DNA of 64,000 nt from QALR01 sp900552255 (GCA_048526005.1 DBFVEH010000002.1:1-64000); one strand, 5' to 3'; positions 15,388 through 25,600 are shown, counted from the stretch's first letter. Notes: generated from the sequence alone by a model not told the origin. A program made the numbers and translations.

Positions 15388-17205
15388 ATGAAATACGATA
15401 TAGTTATTGTTGATACAGGGTATAATGCTTCTCATCCCAGATTAAAAAACAGAAGCCTTACGGGTATACAAATTTGTAAAAAAGATATATCTGGATATGA
15501 GATCATAACATTACCAAAAGATAATGATGATGTGGGACATGGAACAGCGGTAAGTAATATAATTTATACCCATGCGCCCGATGCAAGTGTATTTATGGTG
15601 AAAATTTTTGATAAATTACTATATGTTGATGAAGATTTGCTGTATTTTACTTTAAACTATATCTTATCAAAGGTGGATTGCAAACTTATTAATCTTAGCC
15701 TGGGAATCCCAGCATTGAAAGATTATAAAAAAATGTATAATGTTTGTGATAAAATTAATAAAAAAGGAATCGTAATAGTTGCTGCGTTTGATAATGATGG
15801 ATCAGTCTCGTTTCCTGCCGCATTTGATAATGTCGTTGGAGTTACTAGCAACAATTATTGCTATAAAAATGATGAGTATTTTGTTATAGACAATTCCATT
15901 GTTAATGTGGGTGCTAAGGGAAATATGCAAAAAACTGCTTGGTTAGACAATAAATATTCAATAGGCCAAGGCAATAGTTATGCTTGTGCTCATATATCCG
16001 GAATAAGTATAAAGCAACTAAATGAAATGTCATCATGTAATTGCCAAAAACTACTGAAAAAATTAAAAGCACATCAGTCTTCGGAAAAAGAAAGTCATAG
16101 TTATAAATATAACAGTTCATTAGTCCCCAAACGCCATATGCGTTATAAAAATGTGGCCATATTTCCCTTCAATAAAGAAATGCATTCATTGGTTAGATTT
16201 CAGTCTCTATTGCCATTCAAAATTGTTGATGTATATGATATAAAATATTCTCCTAACATTGGAGCATCTACTGATCTATTGTTAAACATTGCGACTAAAA
16301 ACCCTTACACAATAAAGAAAATAGATGATATTGATTGGGAGGGGATTGATACATTAATTATTGGACATACACATACGTTATTAAACAGTGTTGTAAAAGA
16401 TTGTAAATTAATGGAGAGTCTTCTATATAGCGCTCAAGAGCAAAACAAGAATGTTTTTTCTTTTGACGATTTGCCAAGCCAATTCAAAAAAAACGAGAAG
16501 TTTTTATGTCCAGATTTACATGATAACTACATTCCTATACCGTACGGGAAATTATATCGTCAGACTAAACCAGTATTGGCTGTCTTTGGGACCAGCTCAA
16601 AGCAAGGGAAGTTTACACTGCAATTATTACTCCGTGAGAAATTAATTAAAAAAGGATATTTGGTAGGTCAATTAGGAACCGAGCCATCCAGTCTGTTGTT
16701 TGGTATGGACGAATGTTTTCATTTTGGTTATGATTCAGAAATGCAGTTATCACGATTTTCCGCCATAGCTTTTTTAAATAATGCTTTATATACAATATCT
16801 CAAAAAAATGTTGATTTAATTATTACCGGGTGTCAATCGGAATCAATTTTAACTGATGAAGGAAATTTGTTTAATTATCCAATTCCACAAATTGAATTCC
16901 TTTTAGGGGTTCTTCCTGACGCTATCGTTTTAGTCATTAATCCTTTTGATGAGCTTCAAACGATAAAAAGAACCATATCTTTTTTAGAATCGTGTGTTGA
17001 ATGTAAAGTGATTGCAGTAGTTATGTTTCCTATGACCCATAACATTGAAAACCCATTTGGCCCTAAAGTGCATATATTCAATGGTGAATTTGAACAATTA
17101 TCCACTATTATTAATCAAATATGCGAAGTGCCAGTATTTCTTCTGGACAATAATTTACATATGGATTCTTTAATCAACTTGATTGAAGAATATTTCTCGA
17201 ATTAA
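15388..17205 (+). CDS. Subtilisin-like (S8) / P-loop fusion, putative peptide-maturation protein (copy 1)
   Basis: 605 residues with two domains. Residues 1-215 form a compact S8 protease with a complete triad: Asp9 (VDTGY), His51 (VGHGTAV) and Ser197 (GNSYACAHISG). The oxyanion Asn136 lies in AAFDNDG. No signal peptide is present, so it is intracellular. Residues 255-605 start with AIFPFNKEMHSL and carry a P-loop, GTSSKQGKFT, at 401-410, followed by GQLGTEPSSLLFG. This resembles the C-terminal domain of DUF1611 proteins and, from memory, the TIGR04066 peptide-maturation family of clostridial RiPP loci. The start ATG 15388 follows AAAGGA; GTG 15385 is an alternative. It follows two ABC exporters. 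A role in cleaving or modifying an exported peptide is inferred. Confidence 0.75.
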   Translation: MKYDIVIVDTGYNASHPRLKNRSLTGIQICKKDISGYEIITLPKDNDDVGHGTAVSNIIYTHAPDASVFMVKIFDKLLYVDEDLLYFTLNYILSKVDCKLINLSLGIPALKDYKKMYNVCDKINKKGIVIVAAFDNDGSVSFPAAFDNVVGVTSNNYCYKNDEYFVIDNSIVNVGAKGNMQKTAWLDNKYSIGQGNSYACAHISGISIKQLNEMSSCNCQKLLKKLKAHQSSEKESHSYKYNSSLVPKRHMRYKNVAIFPFNKEMHSLVRFQSLLPFKIVDVYDIKYSPNIGASTDLLLNIATKNPYTIKKIDDIDWEGIDTLIIGHTHTLLNSVVKDCKLMESLLYSAQEQNKNVFSFDDLPSQFKKNEKFLCPDLHDNYIPIPYGKLYRQTKPVLAVFGTSSKQGKFTLQLLLREKLIKKGYLVGQLGTEPSSLLFGMDECFHFGYDSEMQLSRFSAIAFLNNALYTISQKNVDLIITGCQSESILTDEGNLFNYPIPQIEFLLGVLPDAIVLVINPFDELQTIKRTISFLESCVECKVIAVVMFPMTHNIENPFGPKVHIFNGEFEQLSTIINQICEVPVFLLDNNLHMDSLINLIEEYFSN

Positions 17206-17393
17206 ATGTTTCATCTAATTGACGATTATTAGAACAAGAATTAGATTTATCTGATTGTAGACCACAGTTTTAGCTTATCAGAATACTGCAATATTTATTT
17301 CTGTTTTTGGTCCTTATGTGGGTATAAGGAGTTTTTTGTAAATTACCTAACAATAACAGAGATGGGGTTTCTGATAACTTTTATGATCGAAAC

Positions 17394-17906
17394 ATGTTTT
17401 TTTACGAATGCCCTTGGTTGCAAGTCAATCAAATACGCAGAGAAGTAGTCCTCAGAATATGTCCGAGAATCATCGATTATGTAAAAGCGCTGTTGGATGA
17501 AGGATTTTACGTTTATGCTGCCGGCAATACTGAGCATATTCCGGCATATCGCCGCGAAAATTATTGGGCTCATAATCTGTTTATACATGGATATGATGAT
17601 GAATTGCAACTGTTTTATATTTCGGACTTTTTTGTCAATGGAAAGTATGAAAGAGCAGCCTGTAGTTATGACGAATTGGAGATGGCATTGCAAACATCCG
17701 ATATGAATCGTCATTTCGTAAACCTTATCTATGGAATAAAGCTCAAAGAAATTGAGTATGTATTTGAAATTGACTGGCTCAATGAAATGCTGGATGAGCA
17801 TTTGAACTCCGAGAACTTATTCTGCAAATACCGAACAAGGCAGGATGAGGAATATTACAGTAATAAGAGCGGAAATACGTATTACCTTTTGGATTTTCGG
17901 AAATGA
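17394..17906 (+). CDS. BtrH-like (C39-like fold) protein, N-terminally shortened
   Basis: 170 residues. The part LLDEGFYVYAAG...YWAHNLFIHGYDD...LFYISDFF...CSYDELEMAL matches the pattern of the BtrH N-terminal domain, a cysteine-peptidase-like fold used in natural-product assembly. The His in AHNLFIHGYD corresponds to the family His. The frame stays open upstream to about 17328 (NNNRDGVSDNFYDRN precedes the ATG) but without a start codon. The usual N-terminal Cys segment is missing, so the gene may be truncated. It overlaps the next gene by 4 nt. It is placed in cassette 1 by strand, composition and pathway logic. Confidence 0.5.
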   Translation: MFFYECPWLQVNQIRREVVLRICPRIIDYVKALLDEGFYVYAAGNTEHIPAYRRENYWAHNLFIHGYDDELQLFYISDFFVNGKYERAACSYDELEMALQTSDMNRHFVNLIYGIKLKEIEYVFEIDWLNEMLDEHLNSENLFCKYRTRQDEEYYSNKSGNTYYLLDFRK

Positions 17907-18286
17907 AAACCAAGTATTATTTTGGGATTTCATATTACGATAAAATATCTGAGATGATTCTTGATAATTCGCCGAAATTGATGCGCCCGTTGGATCTCCT
18001 TTATGAGTACAAAGTAATGATGAGTAGCCGAGTTGAATTTCTGGATCAAAACGGGTATTTAGATGGTAAAGACTGCCTTTCGCTGTTCGAAGAATGTAAA
18101 AGATTGGTAGACGAAACGCTTGTTGCGAGAAATTTATGGATTAAGTACCGTATGACTATGGGAAATCCGAGTTCTTCTAAATTGCTGAAAAAAGTTTATG
18201 ACCATGTTTTAGAGTCCCAAAATTTAGACATTGAATTTACAAAGCACCTGATATTGTGTACAAATTCGTTAAAAACAGGCGGTTGA
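17903..18286 (+). CDS. Helical protein, probable C-terminal half of the BtrH-like protein
   Basis: 127 residues, mostly helical, no membrane segment. It starts MKTKYYFGISYYDKI and continues with PLDLLYEYKVMMSSRVEFLDQNGYL and VARNLWIKY. This is the arrangement seen after the N-terminal domain in full-length BtrH-type proteins, where an FGI.YYD motif begins the helical C-terminal part. The ATG overlaps the previous stop (ATGA), so the two genes may be a naturally split protein or the result of a frameshift. No independent function is visible. Confidence 0.5.
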   Translation: MKTKYYFGISYYDKISEMILDNSPKLMRPLDLLYEYKVMMSSRVEFLDQNGYLDGKDCLSLFEECKRLVDETLVARNLWIKYRMTMGNPSSSKLLKKVYDHVLESQNLDIEFTKHLILCTNSLKTGG

Positions 18287-18356
18287 AAGAATATTGTATG
18301 CCTGTTTAACTTTATAATATGGCTTTATTTCGCCACGAATTATTATTCATACAAAC

Positions 18357-18764
18357 TTAGGCTGCTTTGATGTACTTTTTATTTGTGTGGGGATTTTGGA
18401 TGTTCATTGTTGTGTTCATGTTGTTGTGCCCAAGATACCTCTGAATGACTTTCATGTTCATGTCCAGCGATACGAGAAGCGACGCGCAGAAGTAGCGCAG
18501 GTCATGGAATCGGATGCGCGGCAGACCATTCTTTTTGAGCATTTTCGGAAAGTGCTCGCTGATATAGTTTGGTCGGATGAGGTTGCCGAGCGGATCGACG
18601 CAGACCATATCGAAGTACTGTTTGGCGTAGTCCCTGCGGTAGAGTCGGCGGTATTCTTCCTGCGTTTCCCGATGTCCCAGCGGGATTTTTTCCACCTCCG
18701 GGGTGCTTTCGTCGCTGCACCGGGCATTGTTTTGGTAAGGTGTTTTGGAGGGGAGGATGATTTA
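18357..18764 (-). pseudogene. Tyrosine recombinase (integrase), C-terminal remnant
   Basis: The minus-strand frame retains the catalytic-domain end: RIRFHDLRYFCASLL (box II His-x-x-Arg), VIQRYLGHNN (His/Trp position) and TTMNIQNPHTNKKYIKAA where the catalytic Tyr normally sits in a TT...Y.H context. The Tyr at that position is lost, with NIQNPH replacing the usual NIY.H. The frame is closed by TAA at about 18764, and nothing of the N-terminal half remains beyond about 120 residues. The remnant is GC-richer than the cassette before it. It supports an integrative origin for the island. Confidence 0.8.
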
Positions 18765-19007
18765 CAGTTTGCTTACAGAAATCGTCCTTGCAAACAGAAA
18801 ATGCATCTCTCGGTGCATGGTAAAAAAGGTCCGGGCGTTGTCAGCCTAGACCTCTATCCGTAAGTTCTATTCGTCATCTTTGATTGGCAGAAGGAAATGC
18901 TACAGCCATCAACCGCACGCCCAAGTGGAAGCCGTTAGAAAAGGAATCACGCTCGGTGATGCTGTGCATCTCATTCAGCAAAAAAATTAGATGGACTCAT
19001 ATGCTGA
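18765..19007. other. Intergenic debris, no gene seen
   Basis: Composition is similar to the integrase remnant. Short frames exist on both strands, but none has an RBS, a domain motif or a plausible length. Confidence 0.5.
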
Positions 19008-19009
19008 AG

Positions 19010-19037
19010 AAAAGGATGGCTCGTGAGAACCATCCTT
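19010..19037 (-). terminator. Terminator of the MmcQ/YjbR-like gene
   Basis: On the minus strand, AAGGATGG, a 10-nt loop, CCATCCTT, then TTCTT, 7 nt past the stop of the gene at 19044. Confidence 0.7.
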
Positions 19038-19043
19038 ATATCA

Positions 19044-19424
19044 TTATTCTGTTGTTTTTTCGCGTTTCCGTTTGTCCTTTATTGCCTCAAAACTTACGTT
19101 TACAAGGAATTGGATTGTTTCATCTGAGGCATCAGGAAGAAGCATCGATACCCAATGAAGTTTATTCATATGATAGGCAGGATAGACACCGTCGGCTGCA
19201 CCAAAGGATCTGAACATCTCAGTCGGTAGCTTCAAATTGACTACATCGATTACCTCATCGCTATCAAATCCAAACTTGCAACGGGATACACGCATCACGA
19301 TGGCATACCATTTGCGGCTGTCCGCATGCCTGAGCACCACCGTTTCAAAATCCTCGTCAAACGGATAGTCTGGCGATGTACCGTATGTATTGAAACAGTA
19401 TTCAAGTAAATCTTGTTTTGTCAT
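19044..19424 (-). CDS. MmcQ/YjbR family protein
   Basis: 126 residues, cytoplasmic. The family pattern is clear: TKQDLLEYCFNTYGTSPDYPFDED...VLRHADSRKWYAIVMRV near the start, KLPTEMF in the middle and MNKLHWVSMLLPDASDETIQFLVNVSFEAI near the end. The fold (CyaY-like, double-wing) is annotated as DNA-binding in databases, but its real function is not settled. It is the last gene of the minus-strand series with the restriction-modification locus, 36 nt after the helicase fragment, and ends at its own terminator. Confidence 0.88.
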   Translation of the reverse strand: MTKQDLLEYCFNTYGTSPDYPFDEDFETVVLRHADSRKWYAIVMRVSRCKFGFDSDEVIDVVNLKLPTEMFRSFGAADGVYPAYHMNKLHWVSMLLPDASDETIQFLVNVSFEAIKDKRKREKTTE

Positions 19425-19460
19425 CGCAGGCCTCCAATTAAGTTAGTATCCATTTTACAG

Positions 19461-21662
19461 TTATTGAATATGCAATTTTTTTCTGATGATTTCCAAGCTT
19501 CTTTGTGTTGGCTTTTCTTCTTTGAAGCTCTCTACAATTTCTTCCATGATTTCAGAACTCCAATAAATCTTCAATTTTTTCTTTGCCCTTGTAATTGCGG
19601 TATAGAAAATTCCATGAGTGATTTTTTCAGAGTTGCTTTTAGGAATAATAACTTTAACTGAATCGTATTCCAAGCCTTGTGCTTTATGAATAGAAACAGC
19701 ATATGCAAGTTGAAAAGGAATTACAGAATACATTCTATCTTCATCATTCGAATATTCAACAGAATCGTCATAACCGTATACTGTAAATCTAATGCGTGTT
19801 GATTCTGTCGCTGCGGAGATAAAATCGATTCCATCCTTCTCACAAAGATCTTTCGTTAAGTTTGTTGCCACATCAATCGTAAATGATATATCCTTGCTTC
19901 GTTTTTCAATGTTGACAATAGTACCTTTTAGATTGTTGTAAAGGGTGGAAAAACGCTGTGAGTCGTTGAACAAAATGTGATCTCCGATTTTATAGGTCCA
20001 TTCTTGCCATGCAACTGCTTCGCCGCGTGAATTATCATTTTGAAAATAACTATTCATATTATTCAACCCGAATTTGCCATCATAATTTAAGCACAAAATA
20101 ACTTCATCTTTATCTTTTTCTTCAAAAATTTTTTCACCAATTTCTTCAGAAAACGGACCATCCATGGCCAACTTTTCAACTATCAACTCTCCACGATTTC
20201 TAACGTCATCCCAAAGGCTAACAATATCCGGATCTTTTGTTCGCCATGTATTTAACAATTCAACATTTGCTCCGTACGTATTGATTATGTCTTTTGCATA
20301 GAAAAACCAGTTTCCAAAATTAATAGATTCAATTTGATGAATATCTCCAGCGAGTACTAAAAATGTGTTCAGATTTATTTTTTTGAGGAATTCACACATT
20401 GTTCGATTATCAATGGTGCTGCATTCATCGACAAAAATAACATCGTAATCGGTGAGAGTTACTTTCTTCGTAAAGCTATCAATGCTTACAAATTCAGAGT
20501 CTGCCCCGGGATTGTCAATACGTCGTTGTAAATTCTGTTTTGCTGTATGTGTTTTTGTAAGAAAGAGTTTCTTTTGCTTTGACATCAAATTTGATATATA
20601 ATTGAGGAGCAGCGTTTTACCTGTTCCAGCGGCACCATAAATTAGAAGAATATGGGAGTTTACAAATACATTTTGTAAAGCCGCCATTTTTAAATCATCC
20701 TCAAAAATAATCCCACAGTTCCTTAGATATGTTTGATTAAACTCTTTTTGTCCTGGGTTATCAAGTTTTGAAAGCTCTAATAACTTAGACAAAATGCTTA
20801 AAGTGGTTTGCTCATATGATTCAATAGACACCAATCCACTATCGATATTGATTTTGTATCCTTGGGCACGTTCCCAATCATCAAGACACTCATTATACGC
20901 AATAATTTGTTCTTCACTTGCAATAGAATCAATTTCAAAGAAAATTTCACCTGTTTGATTGATTTGATTTTGAATCTTCAAATACGGTCGAACAGTTTCA
21001 AGATTAGTACTTCCTGTTACATCTACAATGTTTCTAAAATTGTTTTCTCCGCTTGTGTTGCTACCAAAAAGATTGGAGATAAAAGGATTTTTCTCGAATG
21101 GATAGCATTTGGTTGACAACCTTAAATTTGGCGACAACATTTTTCTTGCCCCCGTCCAAGGCTGCACTTTTTCGATTGTTTCTTCTCGCAGATTTATAAG
21201 CAGATATCTAACCGTGTTACGACCAAAATCAAGCGAATCTTTTGAATATGATTCTCTCAATTTGATTAGCACTTCTTTGAAATACGAAGTGTTCGCATCG
21301 CAATAAATAGAATCCAAAATTTTTGAAAATGAAACTTCCTTTAAATCAATTAAATCGAGCAAGCTGATGCCAGACTCAGTTAGGAATTTCATGAGAGAAA
21401 TGTATTCGATGTAGTTTGAAGATATTGTCGTACGAATGTACAATATTTTTGCTAATTTATTAAGCGAAGAAGGGTCTATTGCCACACCCCAATTGGTTAT
21501 TATCTTGATTGTGGAATCCACTCCCCACAAATTTAATTTTGCATTGATATAAGCGATTTGTACTGAATAATTGGTTGTAATGTTTTCTTTTGTATAAGCG
21601 GTTATTCGGTTATACATCCTCGGGAGATATCGCATAAAACTCGCGCACACGCTTCTGACCAT
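19461..21662 (-). CDS. SF1 (RecD/UvrD-like) DNA helicase, out of frame with its GIY-YIG N-terminus
   Basis: The frame gives up to 733 residues. The helicase core has Walker A GAAGTGKTLLLN near residue 350, Walker B VIFVDECSTID, motif III LAGDIHQIE, the UvrD_C_2 region AYAVSIHKAQGLEYDSV and YTAITRAKKKL at the end. The N-terminal 340 residues are helical and unassigned. The first residues (MVRSVCASFMRYLPR) are in the wrong frame of a GIY-YIG domain encoded just upstream (21610-21893). True coding in this frame begins near YNRITAYTKE, about 21620. The intact gene would encode a GIY-YIG/helicase fusion of about 820 residues, a type found with restriction systems. Whether the helicase is translated alone is unclear. 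Confidence 0.75.
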   Translation of the reverse strand: MVRSVCASFMRYLPRMYNRITAYTKENITTNYSVQIAYINAKLNLWGVDSTIKIITNWGVAIDPSSLNKLAKILYIRTTISSNYIEYISLMKFLTESGISLLDLIDLKEVSFSKILDSIYCDANTSYFKEVLIKLRESYSKDSLDFGRNTVRYLLINLREETIEKVQPWTGARKMLSPNLRLSTKCYPFEKNPFISNLFGSNTSGENNFRNIVDVTGSTNLETVRPYLKIQNQINQTGEIFFEIDSIASEEQIIAYNECLDDWERAQGYKINIDSGLVSIESYEQTTLSILSKLLELSKLDNPGQKEFNQTYLRNCGIIFEDDLKMAALQNVFVNSHILLIYGAAGTGKTLLLNYISNLMSKQKKLFLTKTHTAKQNLQRRIDNPGADSEFVSIDSFTKKVTLTDYDVIFVDECSTIDNRTMCEFLKKINLNTFLVLAGDIHQIESINFGNWFFYAKDIINTYGANVELLNTWRTKDPDIVSLWDDVRNRGELIVEKLAMDGPFSEEIGEKIFEEKDKDEVILCLNYDGKFGLNNMNSYFQNDNSRGEAVAWQEWTYKIGDHILFNDSQRFSTLYNNLKGTIVNIEKRSKDISFTIDVATNLTKDLCEKDGIDFISAATESTRIRFTVYGYDDSVEYSNDEDRMYSVIPFQLAYAVSIHKAQGLEYDSVKVIIPKSNSEKITHGIFYTAITRAKKKLKIYWSSEIMEEIVESFKEEKPTQRSLEIIRKKLHIQ

Positions 21663-21893
21663 TGAAGTTATCGATTGATCTCAAATTCGGATTCAGTTTA
21701 TCAATAATCGAATGGATTTTCAGATCTGACAGACGAGAGTTCACCTCATATGTAGCGTATACACGGAATGCAAACGGAATACATTCGCTCCTGTTCAGTT
21801 GATTCAATCGTTTGTTGATGTCATCCGCGTATCCGATTTTCACATATTCGGGGAATGAGGGGGTGTGAGTATGTATATTACACCGTTATTCAT
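21610..21893 (-). pseudogene. GIY-YIG (T5orf172-like) nuclease domain, 5' part of the helicase gene, two frame breaks
   Basis: The expected start is ATG 21893-21891, overlapping the YgjP stop as ATGAATAA, giving MNNGVIYILTP. The frame breaks at a run of five C (about 21858-21865). It resumes as SFPEYVKIGYADDINKRLNQLN...PFAFRVYATYEV...DLKIHSIIDKLNP...REFYAISPEDV, the GIY-YIG pattern with the KIG and EFY positions visible. It breaks again at GATGTATAAC near 21615, after which the helicase frame continues. The first break is in a homopolymer, so slippage, phase variation or a base-calling error are all possible. Confidence 0.7.
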
Positions 21894-22602
21894 TGACTTC
21901 TCCCTTCATATAGTCCAGTTTCAGCTCATTCAACAACTGCTTTGTGTCTCTCCAGTATGGCATATACATATCTAAGATCGCAATGAAATTCTTGCCGTGG
22001 TTTTTGACTTTCAAATGTGCCAATTCGTGGAGAATAACATATTCCAGACATTCTATCGGCTTTTTCGCAAGTTGCAGATTGAACCAAATTTTGCGGGTGT
22101 TTGTATTGCATGTTCCCCAACGGGTAGTCATGTATTTCGTCTGCCAGGAATCACAGTACAATCCGGTTATCTGTTCCCATTTTGGTAAATAGATGCTTAT
22201 CTTTTCTTTCAGCAAATCACGGTACCATTCGTTAACAAATGCTTCGCGCTGCCTTGCCGTGCTTTCCTTTCGTACTGTTAGGATGGCTTCATTGCCGTTG
22301 AGTACAAGAGAGTTCCCCTTGTAACTGTACATCACTCGCAGAAAATACTGCTTGCCAAAAACATATAGTGTTTCGCCGGAAATAAACTCGCGTTCGGATT
22401 GCCGAGGCTGATGTGCAAACTTTTCCTGTTGCTTTTTTATCCAGCCAAGTTTTGTCCGGACGAACATAGCGATGCTTTCATCCGACAAATGCATCGGAGC
22501 TGAAACGCGCACCTTCCCGTCGGGAGGTAAAACAACAAGATGTATATTTTTGATATTCTTTTTTTGTATATCTATCATAATTCCAGAAATCTCAATCTGC
22601 AT
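21886..22602 (-). CDS. YgjP-type zinc metallopeptidase (M48/WLM-like)
   Basis: 238 residues. The zinc motif is HELAHLKVKNHGKNF, with HExxH plus a downstream His, in the context WGTCNTNTRKIWFNLQLAKKP, typical of YgjP (DUF45) proteins. It is cytoplasmic. It overlaps hsdR by one nucleotide at 22602, with coupled translation. YgjP-like peptidases are frequently encoded beside hsdR in type I systems, where their role is unknown. A second, divergent member of the family is encoded at 43354-44097. Confidence 0.87.
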   Translation of the reverse strand: MQIEISGIMIDIQKKNIKNIHLVVLPPDGKVRVSAPMHLSDESIAMFVRTKLGWIKKQQEKFAHQPRQSEREFISGETLYVFGKQYFLRVMYSYKGNSLVLNGNEAILTVRKESTARQREAFVNEWYRDLLKEKISIYLPKWEQITGLYCDSWQTKYMTTRWGTCNTNTRKIWFNLQLAKKPIECLEYVILHELAHLKVKNHGKNFIAILDMYMPYWRDTKQLLNELKLDYMKGEVNE

Positions 22603-25600
22603 CAGTATTCCTCTTGTTCCACAACAATTTTATATATGCGTTCAACCGTTTCATCGTTTTTTAAAACTTGATATAATGCACGCTTGATCCTGTTTTCTTT
22701 TGTGGGATTATTCCTGAATCCGTCCATTTTAGAGGACAAAACAGCTTTATGCAATCGTATTGCCAATTGCTCATCCTCTCCGAAGTTGTCATAAAACGCT
22801 CTCATCGCTCCGCTCTTGCGAATAGACTCAGGATAGCGTTCATTTTTTTCGGGAGCGCTTACATTCTTGGCAAGTTCTAGGTAACGCTCAAGCAATTGTT
22901 TGTATGCAATCACGCCACGCTTTCGATCAAGAATCAACTGTTCAAGAACTTCGGACATCTTACTGTAATACGCAGGGTTAATTACTATCTTCTGAACAAC
23001 CTTTTTACGAATATTGTTCTCAATTGCTTCCGCAGCGCTTTCTTGTCCCTTACCTTCGCCGTCCTTATTCAGCTTATCTTCTTGTGCCAAAATAAAGTCA
23101 AGAAGCGTGAAGTCATCAAAAATAGCAATCTTTTCCGCATCGTCGGCAACAATGTAGTTATCGATCAGATAGCGCATACCCGGTTCAAACTGTTTGAAAT
23201 CCAAGAAGTCACCACTTGCCCGGCCGATTACCTCTCGAAGTTTGATATATGTGTTGACACGCTCCTCAAATCCGGATTGCTCTGTTGCGGAGCATCCAGC
23301 ATCATCCATTCTTGGCTTGAATTCGGCATATGCACGAATCAGACGGGAGATGAGCTTGTACAGTTTTTCGCGGCTGCGGGCAAAAGCCTCATCATTGTCG
23401 GGATCAACGCCGTTTTCCCCGCAAAAATAGTGAATATAATCCAGTTCTGCCCTTGGAACAGCAACGCCTTCACACAGTTCATCCAAAGCGTCCAGCGTTT
23501 CATTAAAATACTTCTTGGATTCTTCGGTGCGGTCCTTCAGGAGTCCCTCAACATCTTCAACGTCATAATCCTCAAATGCACCCGATGTATAGGTGTTTAT
23601 GGCATCGGCAAGATCTCCGAAAAGTTGTTTATAGTCTACAATATAACCAAAATCCTTGCTTTCGCCATCAAGGCGGTTAACGCGGCATATCGCCTGGAAC
23701 AAACCGTGGTCGTGCATCGCTTTGTCAATATAGAGATAAGTGCAAGGAGGAGCGTCAAAGCCCGTAAGAAGTTTGTCAACTACAATGAGCAATTTCATAT
23801 TTGCCGGTTCTTCGACAAACTTTCTCTTTGCTTCTTTCTCAAACTCTTCCACGTCCTGACCGCCGAGCATCTTCTGATAAATATCGTACTTTTCAAATGT
23901 TTCGGTTTCTTCGTCATCACTTACCGTATCCGTGCGCAGGTCACCTGCCTGCGGTTCATATGAACTGATAATTGCACACTTTTTGAAGCCTATTTGCTGA
24001 AAAATCTCATAGTATTTGCAAGCGGAATAAACCGAGCCGGCAACGAGTATTGCATTTCCGTTGCCATCCATCAGGCGAGGTTTCGTTTCAAAGTCAAATT
24101 GAATATCAAGCGCAATTTTTTCAAGGCGAGAGCGTGAGGAAAATACCTTCTGCATCGTTGCCCACATGGATTTCAGTCTTGCCTGTGCGCGAGGGGTTAG
24201 TCCTCTTGTCTTGATTTCAAACCATGTGTCTATCTTGTCCTGGGACTTGATCTCCTGTGGAATATCACGGTATTCATAGCGAAGATCGAGCACAACGCCG
24301 TCGCGTACTGCCTCATCAAATTTATAGGTGTGAATATATCCGCCAAAGGTTTCAAGACTTGTCTTTTTGTCTTTTTTGAGCAGAGGCGTACCTGTGCATC
24401 CGACAAAAATACCGTTCGGAATAATCGTTTTCATGGCGGCATGTAGCTTGCCCGACTGCGTGCGGTGGCATTCGTCCACAAATACGATGAAGTCTCCCTT
24501 GGCACAATAGTTTTCGGGCAATGATGCCTTGATCTCCTCAATATATTTGTCAATATCCTTGTCGGTCACTTCGCCACCCTTTTTGCCGAACTTGTGAATC
24601 AAAGAGCAGATCAGACGGTCGTCAAAGGCATTCAAACGCTTCACAAGATCATTGCCGCTTTTGGTGCGCACAATGGTTTCATCAACGCCCTTGTATGCTT
24701 TCTCAATCTGATCGTCGAGTTCCTCACGGTCGGTGACAATCAAAACACGGGCATTCGGGTTGTTTGAAAGAAGCCACTTGGACAGCCATATCATAGTAAG
24801 AGTCTTTCCGCTGCCTTGTGTGTGCCAGATGATGCCGCCGCGTTTTTCTTCGGTCAAACGGTACTGCGCGCGCTTGATGGCATAATACTGATTGTAGCGG
24901 CAAACCTTTTTTATCCCTTTATCAAAAATGATAAAGTTGTGGATCAGGTCAAGAAAACGCTTTTTGTAGAATATAGCATAAAGCTGCTTGTCCAAAGGAT
25001 GTTCAATCGCCTTGCTTTTTTCTTCAATCAGCACATCGGTTTCATTCCGTTCTTCCGGGAATTCGCCAAAACCGTCATCCTGCCATTCATAATAATGCTT
25101 TTCGGGAGTGAGAAGCGTTCCGTAGCGCAAGCCCTCGCTGTCGTTTCCTGCCATGCAGAACTGTATTGTGGTAAAGAATTTTTCGATAAAATGCGCTGTT
25201 TGGTTGGTCAGATTCTGCCTGATTCCCTCGGAGACCGAAATGCTACTGCGCTTGAGTTCTATTACGGCGAGCGCAATTCCGTTTACATACACGACAAGAT
25301 CAGGGCGCTTTGTATTGTTGCCGACGACCGTGACCTCTTCGGCAATGGCAAAATCATTTTCTGCGGGATTTTCAAAATTGATAAAAAAGACCGTTTTCGG
25401 AGCTTCGCCGGCTTCTTCGGAAATCTTTGCCCCATATTTGAGCAGACGGTACACCTCTTTGTTGGCATCGTACAAGCCACGCTGGAGGTTGCCCGCCGTG
25501 CGGATAAGCTCGTCAATGGCACGACGCGCCGGCTTGTCCGAATAATCGCCCTTTCCCGTCAGATATGTATAAAGGCACTCCTGCATAATATTGCTGTTTT

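Noticed and set aside
18884..19213. 109-codon plus-strand frame upstream of the MmcQ gene
   Set aside because: It runs over the MmcQ terminator and the 3' part of that gene, with no motif and no RBS.
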